Source: an uncultured Coriobacteriia bacterium (GTDB lineage: Bacteria > Actinomycetota > Coriobacteriia > Coriobacteriales > QAMH01). Taken from it: DNA of 45,611 nucleotides. The translations under genes and the position numbers were made by a program. Shown piece by piece: positions 24,201 to 32,614 of the stretch. Under the pieces are notes generated by a model. That model did no database searches. It saw nothing but the letters and a program-made list of their open reading frames with translations, and had not been told where the DNA came from. Positions within the stretch are counted from its first letter, which is position 1. Each line of letters starts with the position of its first letter. Where the stretch lies: contig CAUHSG010000016.1 of the NCBI GenBank assembly GCA_959608885.1, positions 1-45,611 on the forward strand. Direction: 5' to 3'.

Positions 24201-25525
24201 CGGAACTTCTCCTTCTTGTCAGTGGCGACGACCTCCTTGACGGCAATCTCGTCGACAATACCTCCGTCAACCGGCTCGTCATCAATCCCGTCGACCACGG
24301 CGGCCTCATCAGATGCGACGACATGCGGCGCATCGGCCGTCCGGACATTCGCCGCCGAGACGGGTTTATCCATCTTGCCGATGAACCACATCGCGACGAG
24401 GAAGACCGCAAGCGCAACACCGAGAGGCAGCAACATGCTCGCCCACTCGAAGAAGTTGGGGATATAGCCCTGCGCGATCTCGAAGGCGTTGCCCGTATGG
24501 TCGTACAGGCCCGTCGAGGCAGGCAGCGGCCAGCTCGACGAGGGCTCGTTGGAGAGCGGCACATAGAGCACGGGGCTGCCGAAGGCCGAATAGAGCAGCA
24601 TGAGACGATGGAAGAACATGCCGATAATAACCAGCACGCCGCCAATGAGCATATTCTTGGTCGGCTCGTTCTTGCCTCGAAGCAATACGAAGACTGCCGC
24701 CAAGGGTAATCCGAGCTCGAGCACGTAGAACAGCCAGACGCTGCCCAATGCCGCAAGCGCCCCGCCATCTGCCGCGCTCCCGCCGAAGCAGACAATCAGC
24801 AGCTCGATGACGGCGAGCACGAGATGGACGATTATGGCCACCGCAAGCAGAAAGCTCAGGTCATGCAGCGCCTCGGGCTTGAACTCGTCCTTCTTGAGCG
24901 CGCAGACAATGACCGCGATGGCAAGACCGCACACCACGGCGACGACGATGAAGTCGACGGGCATGATGAAACTATGCCACCAGACACGCGCTTCCATGAG
25001 CGCGAAGAGTAGACCCTCGACAAGCTGCAGCGCAAAGGCGCTGATAAGTCCCAGCACCATCCAGAACTTGAGCAGCTTACTCTTCCTTACCACGGCAATC
25101 ACGTTGATAATCGCGATGATGATGAAGACTGATAACGCAATCATGTCCCAGGTGAGCGCTGACGTGGGATTGGGACCCGCGAGCATCGCCATGATGTGCG
25201 CCGGATGCCCCAGGTCGATCAGAATCGCCACGCCCGCGCCAATGGCACCGGCAAGCGCGATGACCTGCGCCGTCTTGACGTAGAGCATGAGGTCCTTGCG
25301 ATTGGCGAGCACGATATAGGACGCGACAAACTGGCTACCGGCCCCGAAACCCACCAGAAAGGCGAAGACGGCAATCATGAGGCCCCACGCGAAGGTGTTG
25401 CTCATTCCCGATCCCACGAGCAGCCCCATCGTGAGCTGACATATCCATGCCGCACAGCCAACCGCTATGAAAACCGCGGCCAGGATTATGGGCCATTTCC
25501 GTGCCTTTTGAGTTTGCTCCGTCAT
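24197..25525 (-). CDS. NrfD/PsrC-like membrane anchor subunit
   Basis: A 442-residue membrane protein with about nine or ten helices, of the polysulfide reductase NrfD family. After an N-terminal helix pair, the segment FAWGLMIAVFAFLVGFGAGSQFVASYIVL is the family's opening, and SALTWDMIALSVFIIIAIINV follows. It lacks haem ligands as far as can be seen and would exchange electrons between menaquinol and the iron-sulfur subunit. The C-terminus has a 55-residue hydrophilic acidic tail after the last helix. The ATG at 25525 lies 2 nt after the ferredoxin stop. Confidence 0.9.
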   Translation of the reverse strand: MTEQTQKARKWPIILAAVFIAVGCAAWICQLTMGLLVGSGMSNTFAWGLMIAVFAFLVGFGAGSQFVASYIVLANRKDLMLYVKTAQVIALAGAIGAGVAILIDLGHPAHIMAMLAGPNPTSALTWDMIALSVFIIIAIINVIAVVRKSKLLKFWMVLGLISAFALQLVEGLLFALMEARVWWHSFIMPVDFIVVAVVCGLAIAVIVCALKKDEFKPEALHDLSFLLAVAIIVHLVLAVIELLIVCFGGSAADGGALAALGSVWLFYVLELGLPLAAVFVLLRGKNEPTKNMLIGGVLVIIGMFFHRLMLLYSAFGSPVLYVPLSNEPSSSWPLPASTGLYDHTGNAFEIAQGYIPNFFEWASMLLPLGVALAVFLVAMWFIGKMDKPVSAANVRTADAPHVVASDEAAVVDGIDDEPVDGGIVDEIAVKEVVATDKKEKFR

Positions 25526-25527
25526 GG

Positions 25528-26205
25528 CTACTCCCCCTCTCCACGCTTGGAAGGCAGGTAATACACCTTGGGCTCGGTACCGTGCGACTCGCCAAGGACG
25601 AGCCACTCGCGCCCGGAAAGGTACTTCGATACCTCGGACTCGGGATCCTCGATGTCACCGAAGATGCGAGCGTTTGCCGGGCAACCCGTGCAGCAAGCGG
25701 GAATGCCGCCCTGGTTGGTGTACTGCACGCAGAAGGTGCACTTCTCGACCACGCCCTCGGGACGTACCGGCGTGTAGACGAGACGCCCGTCCTGGCGGTA
25801 ATCCTCCGGATATCCCCAACGATATTCGCCGTCGATGCCCTCGATGCCCTCGGGCTTGCCCCAATTGAACTGGCGCACTTCGTAGGGACATGCCGTAATG
25901 CAGTAGCGGCAGCCGATGCACTTCTCATAGTCGACAAGCACGGTACCCGTGTCATCGGTGTAGGTCGCCCCCGTCGGACACACTTGCTGACACGGAGCGT
26001 TCTCGCAGTGCTGGCAGCTGATGGGCAGAAACTCCATACGGGGCATGCCGTCCACGATCACCGATGTGCCGTATTCGGGAGCACCCGGCGCAAAGACGCG
26101 ATTCCACCAGATACCCCGAGGCTCCGCGTTGTGATCCTTGCAAATGACCGCGCAGGTCCTGCATCCGATGCAGCGGTCGAGATCAATGGCCATTGCGTAT
26201 CTCAT
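25528..26205 (-). CDS. Four-cluster 4Fe-4S electron-transfer subunit (DmsB/NrfC type)
   Basis: A 225-residue protein with four Cys groups typical of DMSO-reductase-family beta subunits: CIGCRTCAVIC near residue 13, CQHCENAPCQQVCP, CIGCRYCITACP and CTFCVQYTNQGG...CCTGCP. Each set supports one 4Fe-4S cluster, forming a wire between the membrane anchor and the molybdenum subunit. It has no signal peptide and would be exported by attachment to the Tat-targeted catalytic subunit. Its start overlaps the stop of the catalytic subunit (ATGA), and AAGGAGG lies before it. Confidence 0.94.
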   Translation of the reverse strand: MRYAMAIDLDRCIGCRTCAVICKDHNAEPRGIWWNRVFAPGAPEYGTSVIVDGMPRMEFLPISCQHCENAPCQQVCPTGATYTDDTGTVLVDYEKCIGCRYCITACPYEVRQFNWGKPEGIEGIDGEYRWGYPEDYRQDGRLVYTPVRPEGVVEKCTFCVQYTNQGGIPACCTGCPANARIFGDIEDPESEVSKYLSGREWLVLGESHGTEPKVYYLPSKRGEGE

Positions 26206-28790
26206 TGCATGACCTCCTTACGCGCCCCGCCCTTCCTCAAAAGACGGACGTTACATGCGCACTCGTTCCATGCCATGTTCGGCGACCACACGCCCGAGAG
26301 GTAATACACCTCGTTGGTGGGGTTGATCCACGGATAGATGAGCGAGTTGTAGCTATCGCCGTCCATGTATTCGCTCCACCAGCCCTGATCGAAAATGGCC
26401 TGTCCGGGATACATGCCCGGATCGAGCACGAGGCCGCCTTGGCACTTGCCGCGCCCGTTATAGGCTTCGACCAAATCACCCGCCTCCAAGCCGCGCTCCC
26501 TGGCATCGTCAGGATTCATGAAGATCTTGGGCATGCTGTTTTGCAACTCGAGCATGAAGGGGTTGTTCACGTAGGTGGAGTGCACGCGATAGGTGCTGTT
26601 GCGCGTGATGAACGCGAGCGGATACTTGGTACGCGCCTCGGGATCGGCCTTGTACTCCGTATCCTCGAAAGCGGGCTTGTAACACGGAAGCTGTTCCCCG
26701 AGCTCGAGGAACTCGTCTTCGTCGCGATAGAACTGGATGCGTCCGGACCTGACGAACGGCGCCGTCACGTCAATCGCATTGGGGAGCGACTGACTGGGAA
26801 ACGGCGTACCCTCGTGAATCTGGCTCCAGAACGGAATGCGCTTCTCGCCGGGATTGGCGTGCCAGAGCTTGCCCGGCCCCTCGCGCAGCTGCTCGGCCGT
26901 GAGCTGGTTGACATAAGGGCCGCCGTTGGCCAGAAGCGTACGCAGCACCTCATCAGCGACTTGCTCGGCCTGCGACTCGTCGAAGACCGGCCATTGGTCC
27001 GCATACGAGGGATCGATATGCGTGGCGAGCTCCTTGCAGATCCATATCTCGGGCCGTGCCTCGCCTGGCGGATCGACCATCTGCTGTTGGAGCTGTACCC
27101 AGGGATGCAGCGGCGTCGTGGTGAGCTCGAGCTTCTCGTACCAGCTGGGTGCCGGTAGGGCCACGTCGCTCATATCGACGGTGGTAGTGCGCTGGAAGTC
27201 GAGCGTGACAAGGCATTCGAGTTCGCCACTCTCCTTCGCGCTTCGCAGCCAGTTGGCCACGTTGTGCTGATCCATCGGATTGCCCCAGCCCACGACGAGC
27301 GCCTTGAGGCCATTGGGGGGAAACGCGTTTTGCTGCATCGTCTCGGTGCGTCCGGTGACGGCGTACTGGAAGGACATGGAGTGCTTGTTCATGCGCAGCG
27401 GATTGAACCACGACGCTGGAATGAAGCGCGTCTTGTACTGACCGACGTAGGTCGAGATGCCACCGCCGAGTTGACCGATATTGCCCGTAAGTGCCGCGAT
27501 GAGCGCGAGCGAGCGTCCCTTGAGATCGCCGTGGTACCACTGCGTGCCCGCACCGCCGAAGATGATATGCATCGGCTTGATGGTGGCGCACTCGTACGCG
27601 ATACGCTCGATGGTCTCGACAGGAATGCTCGTGGTGTCACTCGCCCATGACGCCGTCTTGCCCACGAGGCTTTCGCGCAGCAGCCTGAAGCCGCTCTTGG
27701 CATGCACGGTCGTGCCGTCCTTGAGCCGTATGTCGCCCGTGTACTCGAGCGTGCAGTCCTCCATACCGCCCAGCCGCTCGGGATTGACCGCGAAGGGAGC
27801 ACCCGCGGCGCTGACGGCCACGTAGGTACTGCGATATGCCGGCGCTGGAAACGCCGAGAGCCCGGCCACGTTGGCAGCCTCGATGCGCTTGCCTGTAGCC
27901 GTATCCACGAGCAGCGGCATGTCGGTGAAGTTCTTGCAGAACGCCTCGTCGTAGAGGCCATCGTCGATGATGATCTTGGCGACTGCTAGCGCGAAAGCCG
28001 CATCGGTGTCGGGCTTGAGACGCACCCACTCGGTCGACTTCTCGGACGTGGCCGAGTAGTTAGGATCGAAGTTAACGACCTTGCCGCCATTTTCGCGCGA
28101 GATGTTGAGAAAGTGCGCATCGGGAAGGCGCGTGACCATAACGTTCGAACCGAAGATCATCGTGTACTTGGAGTCTTCCCAACAATACGATTCGAGTTCC
28201 TCGCTCTGCACGCCGAAGGTTTCGGGCCAGAACATCGGAAGGTCGCCGTTCATCTCGTAACAGCCGATGGCCGACCACCCCATCATGTTGGATAGGCGGA
28301 TGATCGAGCCCTTCTGGATGTGGCCGGTGCCTTGCACCTGCCATATCACGCCCACGGACTCCGGCCCGTACTTGTCCATGACGGCGCGAAGCTTGGCGGC
28401 AGCCGCGTCGAGTGCCGTGTCCCAGTCGGTCTCCTCCATCTTGCCCGTATCGTCGTTCTTGACAAGCGGCGTCGTGAGCCGATGCGGGCCGTAAAGCATG
28501 GTGTTGATGGACAGGCCCTTGAGGCATCCACGCGGATTGTATTGCTCGAACGGGTAGTCAGATGCCTGCGAAATCATCTTGATCTGGCCCTCGTGGACGA
28601 ATCCCTTGAGGCCGCACGCTCCCGTGCAGTTGGGCGAACAGGTGGTCCTCACCCATTCACCAGCGGGATCGACGTTTTCGGCAAGCGCCTTTGCCGCGGG
28701 CACGACAGCGTTCACGCCCAGACACGCAGCCGTCGCAGTGACTGCCGTACCGGCCAAAAACGACCGCCGGCTCAGATTCCTCTCGTTCAT
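26202..28790 (-). CDS. Tat-exported molybdopterin oxidoreductase, DMSO reductase family catalytic subunit
   Basis: An 862-residue catalytic subunit. The twin-arginine signal SRRSFLAG is at residues 7-14. Cys51, Cys55, Cys59 and Cys89 (TCSPNCTGACG, then PRGCLKG) bind a 4Fe-4S cluster. GCYEMNGDLPMFWPETFG around residues 177-193 aligns by eye with the CDLPPASPQTWGEQ region of nitrate reductase NarG, in which the Asp ligates molybdenum; Asp183 is thus the likely ligand here, while the first cluster ligand is Cys rather than the His found in NarG. MIFGSNVMVTRLPDAHF is a further shared segment. It is a respiratory reductase or dehydrogenase of unknown substrate. The start at 28790 follows GAGGAGGG; the open frame further upstream has no family match. 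Confidence 0.92.
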   Translation of the reverse strand: MNERNLSRRSFLAGTAVTATAACLGVNAVVPAAKALAENVDPAGEWVRTTCSPNCTGACGLKGFVHEGQIKMISQASDYPFEQYNPRGCLKGLSINTMLYGPHRLTTPLVKNDDTGKMEETDWDTALDAAAAKLRAVMDKYGPESVGVIWQVQGTGHIQKGSIIRLSNMMGWSAIGCYEMNGDLPMFWPETFGVQSEELESYCWEDSKYTMIFGSNVMVTRLPDAHFLNISRENGGKVVNFDPNYSATSEKSTEWVRLKPDTDAAFALAVAKIIIDDGLYDEAFCKNFTDMPLLVDTATGKRIEAANVAGLSAFPAPAYRSTYVAVSAAGAPFAVNPERLGGMEDCTLEYTGDIRLKDGTTVHAKSGFRLLRESLVGKTASWASDTTSIPVETIERIAYECATIKPMHIIFGGAGTQWYHGDLKGRSLALIAALTGNIGQLGGGISTYVGQYKTRFIPASWFNPLRMNKHSMSFQYAVTGRTETMQQNAFPPNGLKALVVGWGNPMDQHNVANWLRSAKESGELECLVTLDFQRTTTVDMSDVALPAPSWYEKLELTTTPLHPWVQLQQQMVDPPGEARPEIWICKELATHIDPSYADQWPVFDESQAEQVADEVLRTLLANGGPYVNQLTAEQLREGPGKLWHANPGEKRIPFWSQIHEGTPFPSQSLPNAIDVTAPFVRSGRIQFYRDEDEFLELGEQLPCYKPAFEDTEYKADPEARTKYPLAFITRNSTYRVHSTYVNNPFMLELQNSMPKIFMNPDDARERGLEAGDLVEAYNGRGKCQGGLVLDPGMYPGQAIFDQGWWSEYMDGDSYNSLIYPWINPTNEVYYLSGVWSPNMAWNECACNVRLLRKGGARKEVMQ

Positions 28791-28842
28791 GTGTCCCTCC
28801 TCGCTCAGTCTGGCTGGCTGAATTTGCGATGTGCAGACGGTG

Positions 28843-30366
28843 CTAGACGAGCACCTTCTCGCTCTCGGTGATCTCGCGCAGCTTGCGATCCATCTCCTCA
28901 TCGCGCTCGACGATACTGCGCGGATCACGCTCCTCGTCAAAGGCGCTGCGAACGATGCGACCGTCGCGCTCGAACTTCCTGAGATCCGATGCGGCTTGCC
29001 CCAAATCGCTGCGATGACGCTCGGAAGCACGCTCGTCGTTCTCGTCGGTCCAGATGCGCTCGGCAACCGGTGCCCACCTCTGCGCCATGTGACGCGTCTT
29101 GGCAGTAAGCTCGTAAACCGTCTCCTCCTCGACAAGATCCGTCGAATGCGCGCCCGAGTCCTCGACGAGCTTCTCGATGCATTCGGGATTCTCGAGCATC
29201 GGGCAGGGACGCAGATGATTGTCGTTGAAGGGCTGGCCATGATAGTAGCCCATGAACAACGGCGAACGCAGCGCATCGAGCAGGCTCACGTCATGGATGT
29301 TGACGTTGGAGTAGTGAATGAACACGCAGGGCTCCACGTCTCCATTGGCATTGATGTGCAAATAGCGCCTGCCGCCGGCAATGCATCCACCGACGAACTC
29401 GCCATCGTTCTGAAAGTCGAGGGTCAGAAGCGGTTTCTCGTGACGCATTCTATGATTGAATTCGTAGAGCATCTCGCGCTGTTCGGGCGTGGGCATGAGC
29501 TCGGCAGGCGAGTCCTTGCCAACGGGCATGTAGGTAAAGATCCAGGCGAAGAAGACGCCCTTGCCGATGAGCCAGTCGTAATACTCCTCGGTGCAGACCG
29601 CCTCGGCGTTTTGACTCGTATAGCAAATCGAGACGCCGAAGGGCACGCCACGCGCTTTGAGCAGGTCCATGGCCTTGTCGATCTTCTGGTAGACCCCCTC
29701 GCCACGACGGGCATCGGTGGTCTGCTCGCTGCCCTCTGCCGAGATGATCGGCACGAAGTTCTTCACACGGGCGACCTCCTCGACGAACTCCTGGTCGATG
29801 AGCGTGGCGTTGGTGAAGCAGAGAAAAGCGGAATCCGGGTGCGCCTCGCAGAGCTTGATGAGGTCGGCCTTGCGCACGAGCGGCTCACCGCCCGTGTAGA
29901 TGAAGACGTGCGTCCCGAGCTCGTTTGCCTGGTTGATGATAGAGTCGATGTCGTCATAGCTCAGGTTGAGCTTATGGCCGTACTCCGCCGCCCAGCAACC
30001 CGTGCAATGCAGGTTGCAGGCGCTCGTGGGGTCGAGCAGCACGGCCCAGGGGATGTTGCACTGGTATTTCTCGCGTGCTTTCTCCTGCTTGTCCCAGGCA
30101 ACAAGGTTTGCCTCGGTCAAGAAGCACTTGAGCAAACCCGTGGCGACATCCGGGTCAAGATCGGCAACGCGGCAGATGAGCTGATACCAGTTGTTGCGCT
30201 CCTCGATTGCCTTGTTGAAGGCCTTGCGTTGTGACGGAAAGAGTGCGTCGGGAAGCATCTTGTTGACGGTGGCCATCATGCTCTCGATGCGCGGGACGGG
30301 ATCTTCCATAAAGTAATCGATGGCCTTGTTGGCCGCCGTCCGCTTGGCAAATTCCATTGGTCTCAT
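28843..30366 (-). CDS. Radical SAM protein co-transcribed with molybdoenzyme
   Basis: A 507-residue protein. Cys117, Cys121 and Cys124 in TSACNLHCTGCWAAEYG form the CxxxCxxC cluster of radical SAM enzymes, FIYTGGEPLVRK is the GGE motif for SAM, and a later GGCIAGGRRYLHINANGDVEPC segment with further Cys (PCPMLENPEC) resembles an auxiliary-cluster region. The first 105 residues are an extra helical domain and the last 90 are highly charged. Its substrate is unknown; it could mature a cofactor or peptide, or be a metabolic enzyme of the same pathway. It starts 10 nt after the TetR gene (GGAGGAG) and lies 52 nt before the molybdoenzyme gene. Confidence 0.85.
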   Translation of the reverse strand: MRPMEFAKRTAANKAIDYFMEDPVPRIESMMATVNKMLPDALFPSQRKAFNKAIEERNNWYQLICRVADLDPDVATGLLKCFLTEANLVAWDKQEKAREKYQCNIPWAVLLDPTSACNLHCTGCWAAEYGHKLNLSYDDIDSIINQANELGTHVFIYTGGEPLVRKADLIKLCEAHPDSAFLCFTNATLIDQEFVEEVARVKNFVPIISAEGSEQTTDARRGEGVYQKIDKAMDLLKARGVPFGVSICYTSQNAEAVCTEEYYDWLIGKGVFFAWIFTYMPVGKDSPAELMPTPEQREMLYEFNHRMRHEKPLLTLDFQNDGEFVGGCIAGGRRYLHINANGDVEPCVFIHYSNVNIHDVSLLDALRSPLFMGYYHGQPFNDNHLRPCPMLENPECIEKLVEDSGAHSTDLVEEETVYELTAKTRHMAQRWAPVAERIWTDENDERASERHRSDLGQAASDLRKFERDGRIVRSAFDEERDPRSIVERDEEMDRKLREITESEKVLV

Positions 30367-30376
30367 AGTGCTCCTC

Positions 30377-30988
30377 CTACCGTGCTTCCTGTAGTAAGCT
30401 GCATTCTTTGATGACTTCCTCGACGTGCTGGGTATCCGCCCCCATCGACATGGCAAAGGGAACGAAGGCAAGGCGCATGACATATTCGGGCGTGATGGAC
30501 CGTCTTTCGAGCGAGGCGATGGAGAGAAGGCCGTATGCCCCATTGAGCGCAACGACGAGAGAATCGCCCACGGCGCGTTGATCGAAACTATCCGGCAAGC
30601 GCTCGATGAGCCAGTCACGCTCGCGCATGACCAGACCCTCGATGAATGTTCGGAAGCTCAGGAGATCCCGAATGAGCGGAGAGCCCTTCTCGTCTGCGAG
30701 AAGCTTGCCGAAGTGGATGAAGAGCATCATGCATAACGTCTGCATGATGTCGGCATGAGGTGGAGAGAGTTTGCACGCCATCTCGCGCACCCAATCGAAA
30801 TGTTTGTCCAGGAAAAGGGCGAGGAGCATCTCCTTGCGAGGATAGTAGTGCTGGACGACGGACTTGCTCGTATCGCAGGCGTCGGCAATGTCCTGATAGG
30901 ACGTGGCAATGTAGCCCTTCTCGCCAAACAGCCTCATGGCCGCGGCGTAGAGGCGTGCACGCTCCTCATCGTTCCTTGGTGCCGCCAT
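30377..30988 (-). CDS. TetR family transcriptional regulator
   Basis: A 203-residue regulator. Residues 8-55 form the TetR DNA-binding domain (ARLYAAAMRLFGEKGYIATSYQDIADACDTSKSVVQHYYPRKEMLLALFL), with the typical ligand-binding helical part following. As first gene of the molybdoenzyme operon it probably represses its own promoter until the respiratory substrate or a related molecule binds. The start at 30988 follows GGGGAGG. A tandem palindrome at 31038-31058 in front of it is a good operator candidate. Confidence 0.92.
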   Translation of the reverse strand: MAAPRNDEERARLYAAAMRLFGEKGYIATSYQDIADACDTSKSVVQHYYPRKEMLLALFLDKHFDWVREMACKLSPPHADIMQTLCMMLFIHFGKLLADEKGSPLIRDLLSFRTFIEGLVMRERDWLIERLPDSFDQRAVGDSLVVALNGAYGLLSIASLERRSITPEYVMRLAFVPFAMSMGADTQHVEEVIKECSLLQEAR

Positions 30989-31037
30989 GCTTCCTCCCCA
31001 GATGCGTAAGATGCAGGAGAAAATACCTCTATTGCGA

Positions 31038-31058
31038 TACGCGTATATCCTACGCGTA
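31038..31058. promoter_or_regulatory. Putative TetR operator (tandem TACGCGTA)
   Basis: The 8-bp perfect palindrome TACGCGTA occurs at 31038-31045 and again at 31051-31058, separated by 5 nt, so the whole forms a larger symmetric array. It covers the expected transcription start (about 31053) of the leftward promoter at 31060-31087, the position where a repressor would block initiation. Confidence 0.7.
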
Positions 31059-31059
31059 C

Positions 31060-31087
31060 AATCTACTCCACTGGAGATAGAAGTCAA
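31060..31087 (-). promoter_or_regulatory. Sigma-70-type promoter of the TetR-molybdoenzyme operon
   Basis: Read leftward, TTGACT (plus 31082-31087) is followed after 16 nt by TAGATT (31060-31065). A small palindrome CTCCACTGGAG (31066-31076) fills the spacer. Initiation near 31053 would give a leader of about 65 nt before the TetR start. Confidence 0.65.
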
Positions 31088-31132
31088 CAGCATATTCTTT
31101 TGTTTTTGAAAAGTTTTTTGACGCGAACGGGA

Positions 31133-32431
31133 CTATTTTTCTGGTGAACGATGTATTTCTGCATTATCCGAAGTGTCAGCGGCTACTTCAGCATGGCGAG
31201 CGGCAACTTGTCTATGCACTTCGGCAAGAAGTCCATGCCCGTAATAGCCGTAGTCCCGATTGCCCACGAGAGCGCAGATGACACCAATGACCAGAAAAGG
31301 AGCTATGCTCCAGCCGAAAACTTCGCAACCGAGAAAAAACCCGGCGATGGGACAGCGCGACATGCCCACGTAAAAGGTGATGACACCCAGCGCGCTCGCG
31401 AAGGCGGCATCGATGCCGATGAGCTGACCGACCGAACAACCTGTCAAGCCGCCAATGGCAAGCGTGGGCATAATCTCGCCACCTTTGAGGCCAAAGGCAA
31501 GCGCCATGAAGACGAAACCCATCTTGATGACGAAGTCATACGTGCCAATCGAGCCCGCAAGTGCGTCCTTGAGCAGGTTCATGCCCGAACCTTCGAAGTC
31601 ATAAAGGCCGAAGGCGTAGACAAAGCAGACGATGACGAGACTCGAGGTAATGACCGTAATGTAGGGTTTGTTAAAGTGACCCTTGAGGAATCTGCGCGTA
31701 AAGCGCAAGGCACGACCGAAGACGCCGCCGAGAATGCCGCAGACTATGCCGACGATACCGGTATAGAGCGCAAGTTCGGGCGTGATACTCAAGATGGCGA
31801 CGTGAGGAATGATGTCGCCGATGCCAAAGGGATATGCGATGGAAGCGGCAATGAAGGCGGAGACGATCATCGCGATGAATCGCGGAAGACTGAGATTCCT
31901 GAATCGCGTGAGCTCGAGTACCATGAACACGGCACCCAGTGGCGCGAAGAACAGAGCCGAAAACGTCGCGCTCATGCCCATGAGCGCTGCATATCCGTAA
32001 AGTTCCCTATCCTGTTTGTCGACGAAGCAGTTCTTGAGCTTGAACGCCCTGCCAAGCGTCTCGCTTACTGACGCACCCGCCTGAAAGGCACTTGATTCCT
32101 TACCAACGGCACCACCGCCCAAGATGGTGAGGCAGGTGCCGATGATAATGCCCGGCGCAAGTGTGGGCGAGACCATGTCGTTTTTGCGCATTTGGTCGAC
32201 GAGAGTGTCAGTCGAATAATCATAGGGCAGCTTGAATACCCGGTAGAGCAGGAGTGAGAGAACGCCAAGAAGCGGCAGGAAGAAGAGCGTCCAAGCGTAG
32301 GTCTGATTAATGTGGTAGGCGAAGTTGACGCACAGGCACAGGAGAATCGAAGTAAAAGCGGACACGACGCCAACGCAGACGATGAAGACGACATGCTTCA
32401 GAAGCTCTATCTTGTCGATCTTGCGCAGCAT
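31133..32431 (-). CDS. Divergent CLC-family chloride channel/antiporter
   Basis: A 432-residue membrane protein with ten or more helices. The CLC motifs are present in variant form: GGGAVGKESSAFQAG replaces the usual GREGP...Q-x-G segment but keeps the Glu that gates the pathway, and GLKGGEIMPTLAIGG matches the late G-x-F-x-P-x-L-x-x-G motif. A clear GSGIP-type anion-binding segment is not seen in the expected place, so selectivity (chloride, fluoride or other) is open. The ATG at 32431 is preferred to 32440 because AAGGAGG is then 8 nt away. It is divergent from the response-regulator gene, sharing the 32432-32614 gap. Confidence 0.82.
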   Translation of the reverse strand: MLRKIDKIELLKHVVFIVCVGVVSAFTSILLCLCVNFAYHINQTYAWTLFFLPLLGVLSLLLYRVFKLPYDYSTDTLVDQMRKNDMVSPTLAPGIIIGTCLTILGGGAVGKESSAFQAGASVSETLGRAFKLKNCFVDKQDRELYGYAALMGMSATFSALFFAPLGAVFMVLELTRFRNLSLPRFIAMIVSAFIAASIAYPFGIGDIIPHVAILSITPELALYTGIVGIVCGILGGVFGRALRFTRRFLKGHFNKPYITVITSSLVIVCFVYAFGLYDFEGSGMNLLKDALAGSIGTYDFVIKMGFVFMALAFGLKGGEIMPTLAIGGLTGCSVGQLIGIDAAFASALGVITFYVGMSRCPIAGFFLGCEVFGWSIAPFLVIGVICALVGNRDYGYYGHGLLAEVHRQVAARHAEVAADTSDNAEIHRSPEK

Positions 32432-32519
32432 GCCATTCACCTCCTTCAGGCACCTTCCATGATACGCTTGCGCGGGTTATTTTTCGTGCAGACTATTCGC
32501 ACTTTCTCATAAAGTTGCG

Positions 32520-32581
32520 TTTCTTACATCTGCGTAAGAAAGCGTGACACGACGCCATGCCCGGACATATGCGGCTACAAT
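32520..32581 (+). promoter_or_regulatory. CTTAC-N6-GTAAG operator and -10 box upstream of response regulator
   Basis: TTTCTTAC (32520-32527) and GTAAGAAA (32534-32541) form a perfect 8-bp inverted repeat with a 6-nt gap; the core is CTTAC-ATCTGC-GTAAG. TACAAT (32576-32581) is a good -10 box and would start transcription near 32588, 27 nt before the regulator start. The -35 region at 17 nt is weak, consistent with activator dependence. The same CTTAC-N6-GTAAG motif occurs before the transporter operon at 34556. Confidence 0.65.
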
Positions 32582-32614
32582 GGGCAGTACGGCCCAAGCG
32601 AACGGAGCATGACC

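Noticed and set aside
26202..28790. Specific naming as a catechol/dopamine dehydroxylase
   Set aside because: The NarG-like DLP segment and the NrfD/DmsB partners do not single out that group, and no substrate-specific residue can be read without a phylogeny.
26202..29276. Full-length 1024-codon reading of the molybdoenzyme
   Set aside because: The part upstream of 28790 overlaps the radical SAM gene and has no domain, whereas 28790 gives a Tat signal right at the N-terminus with a strong ribosome site.
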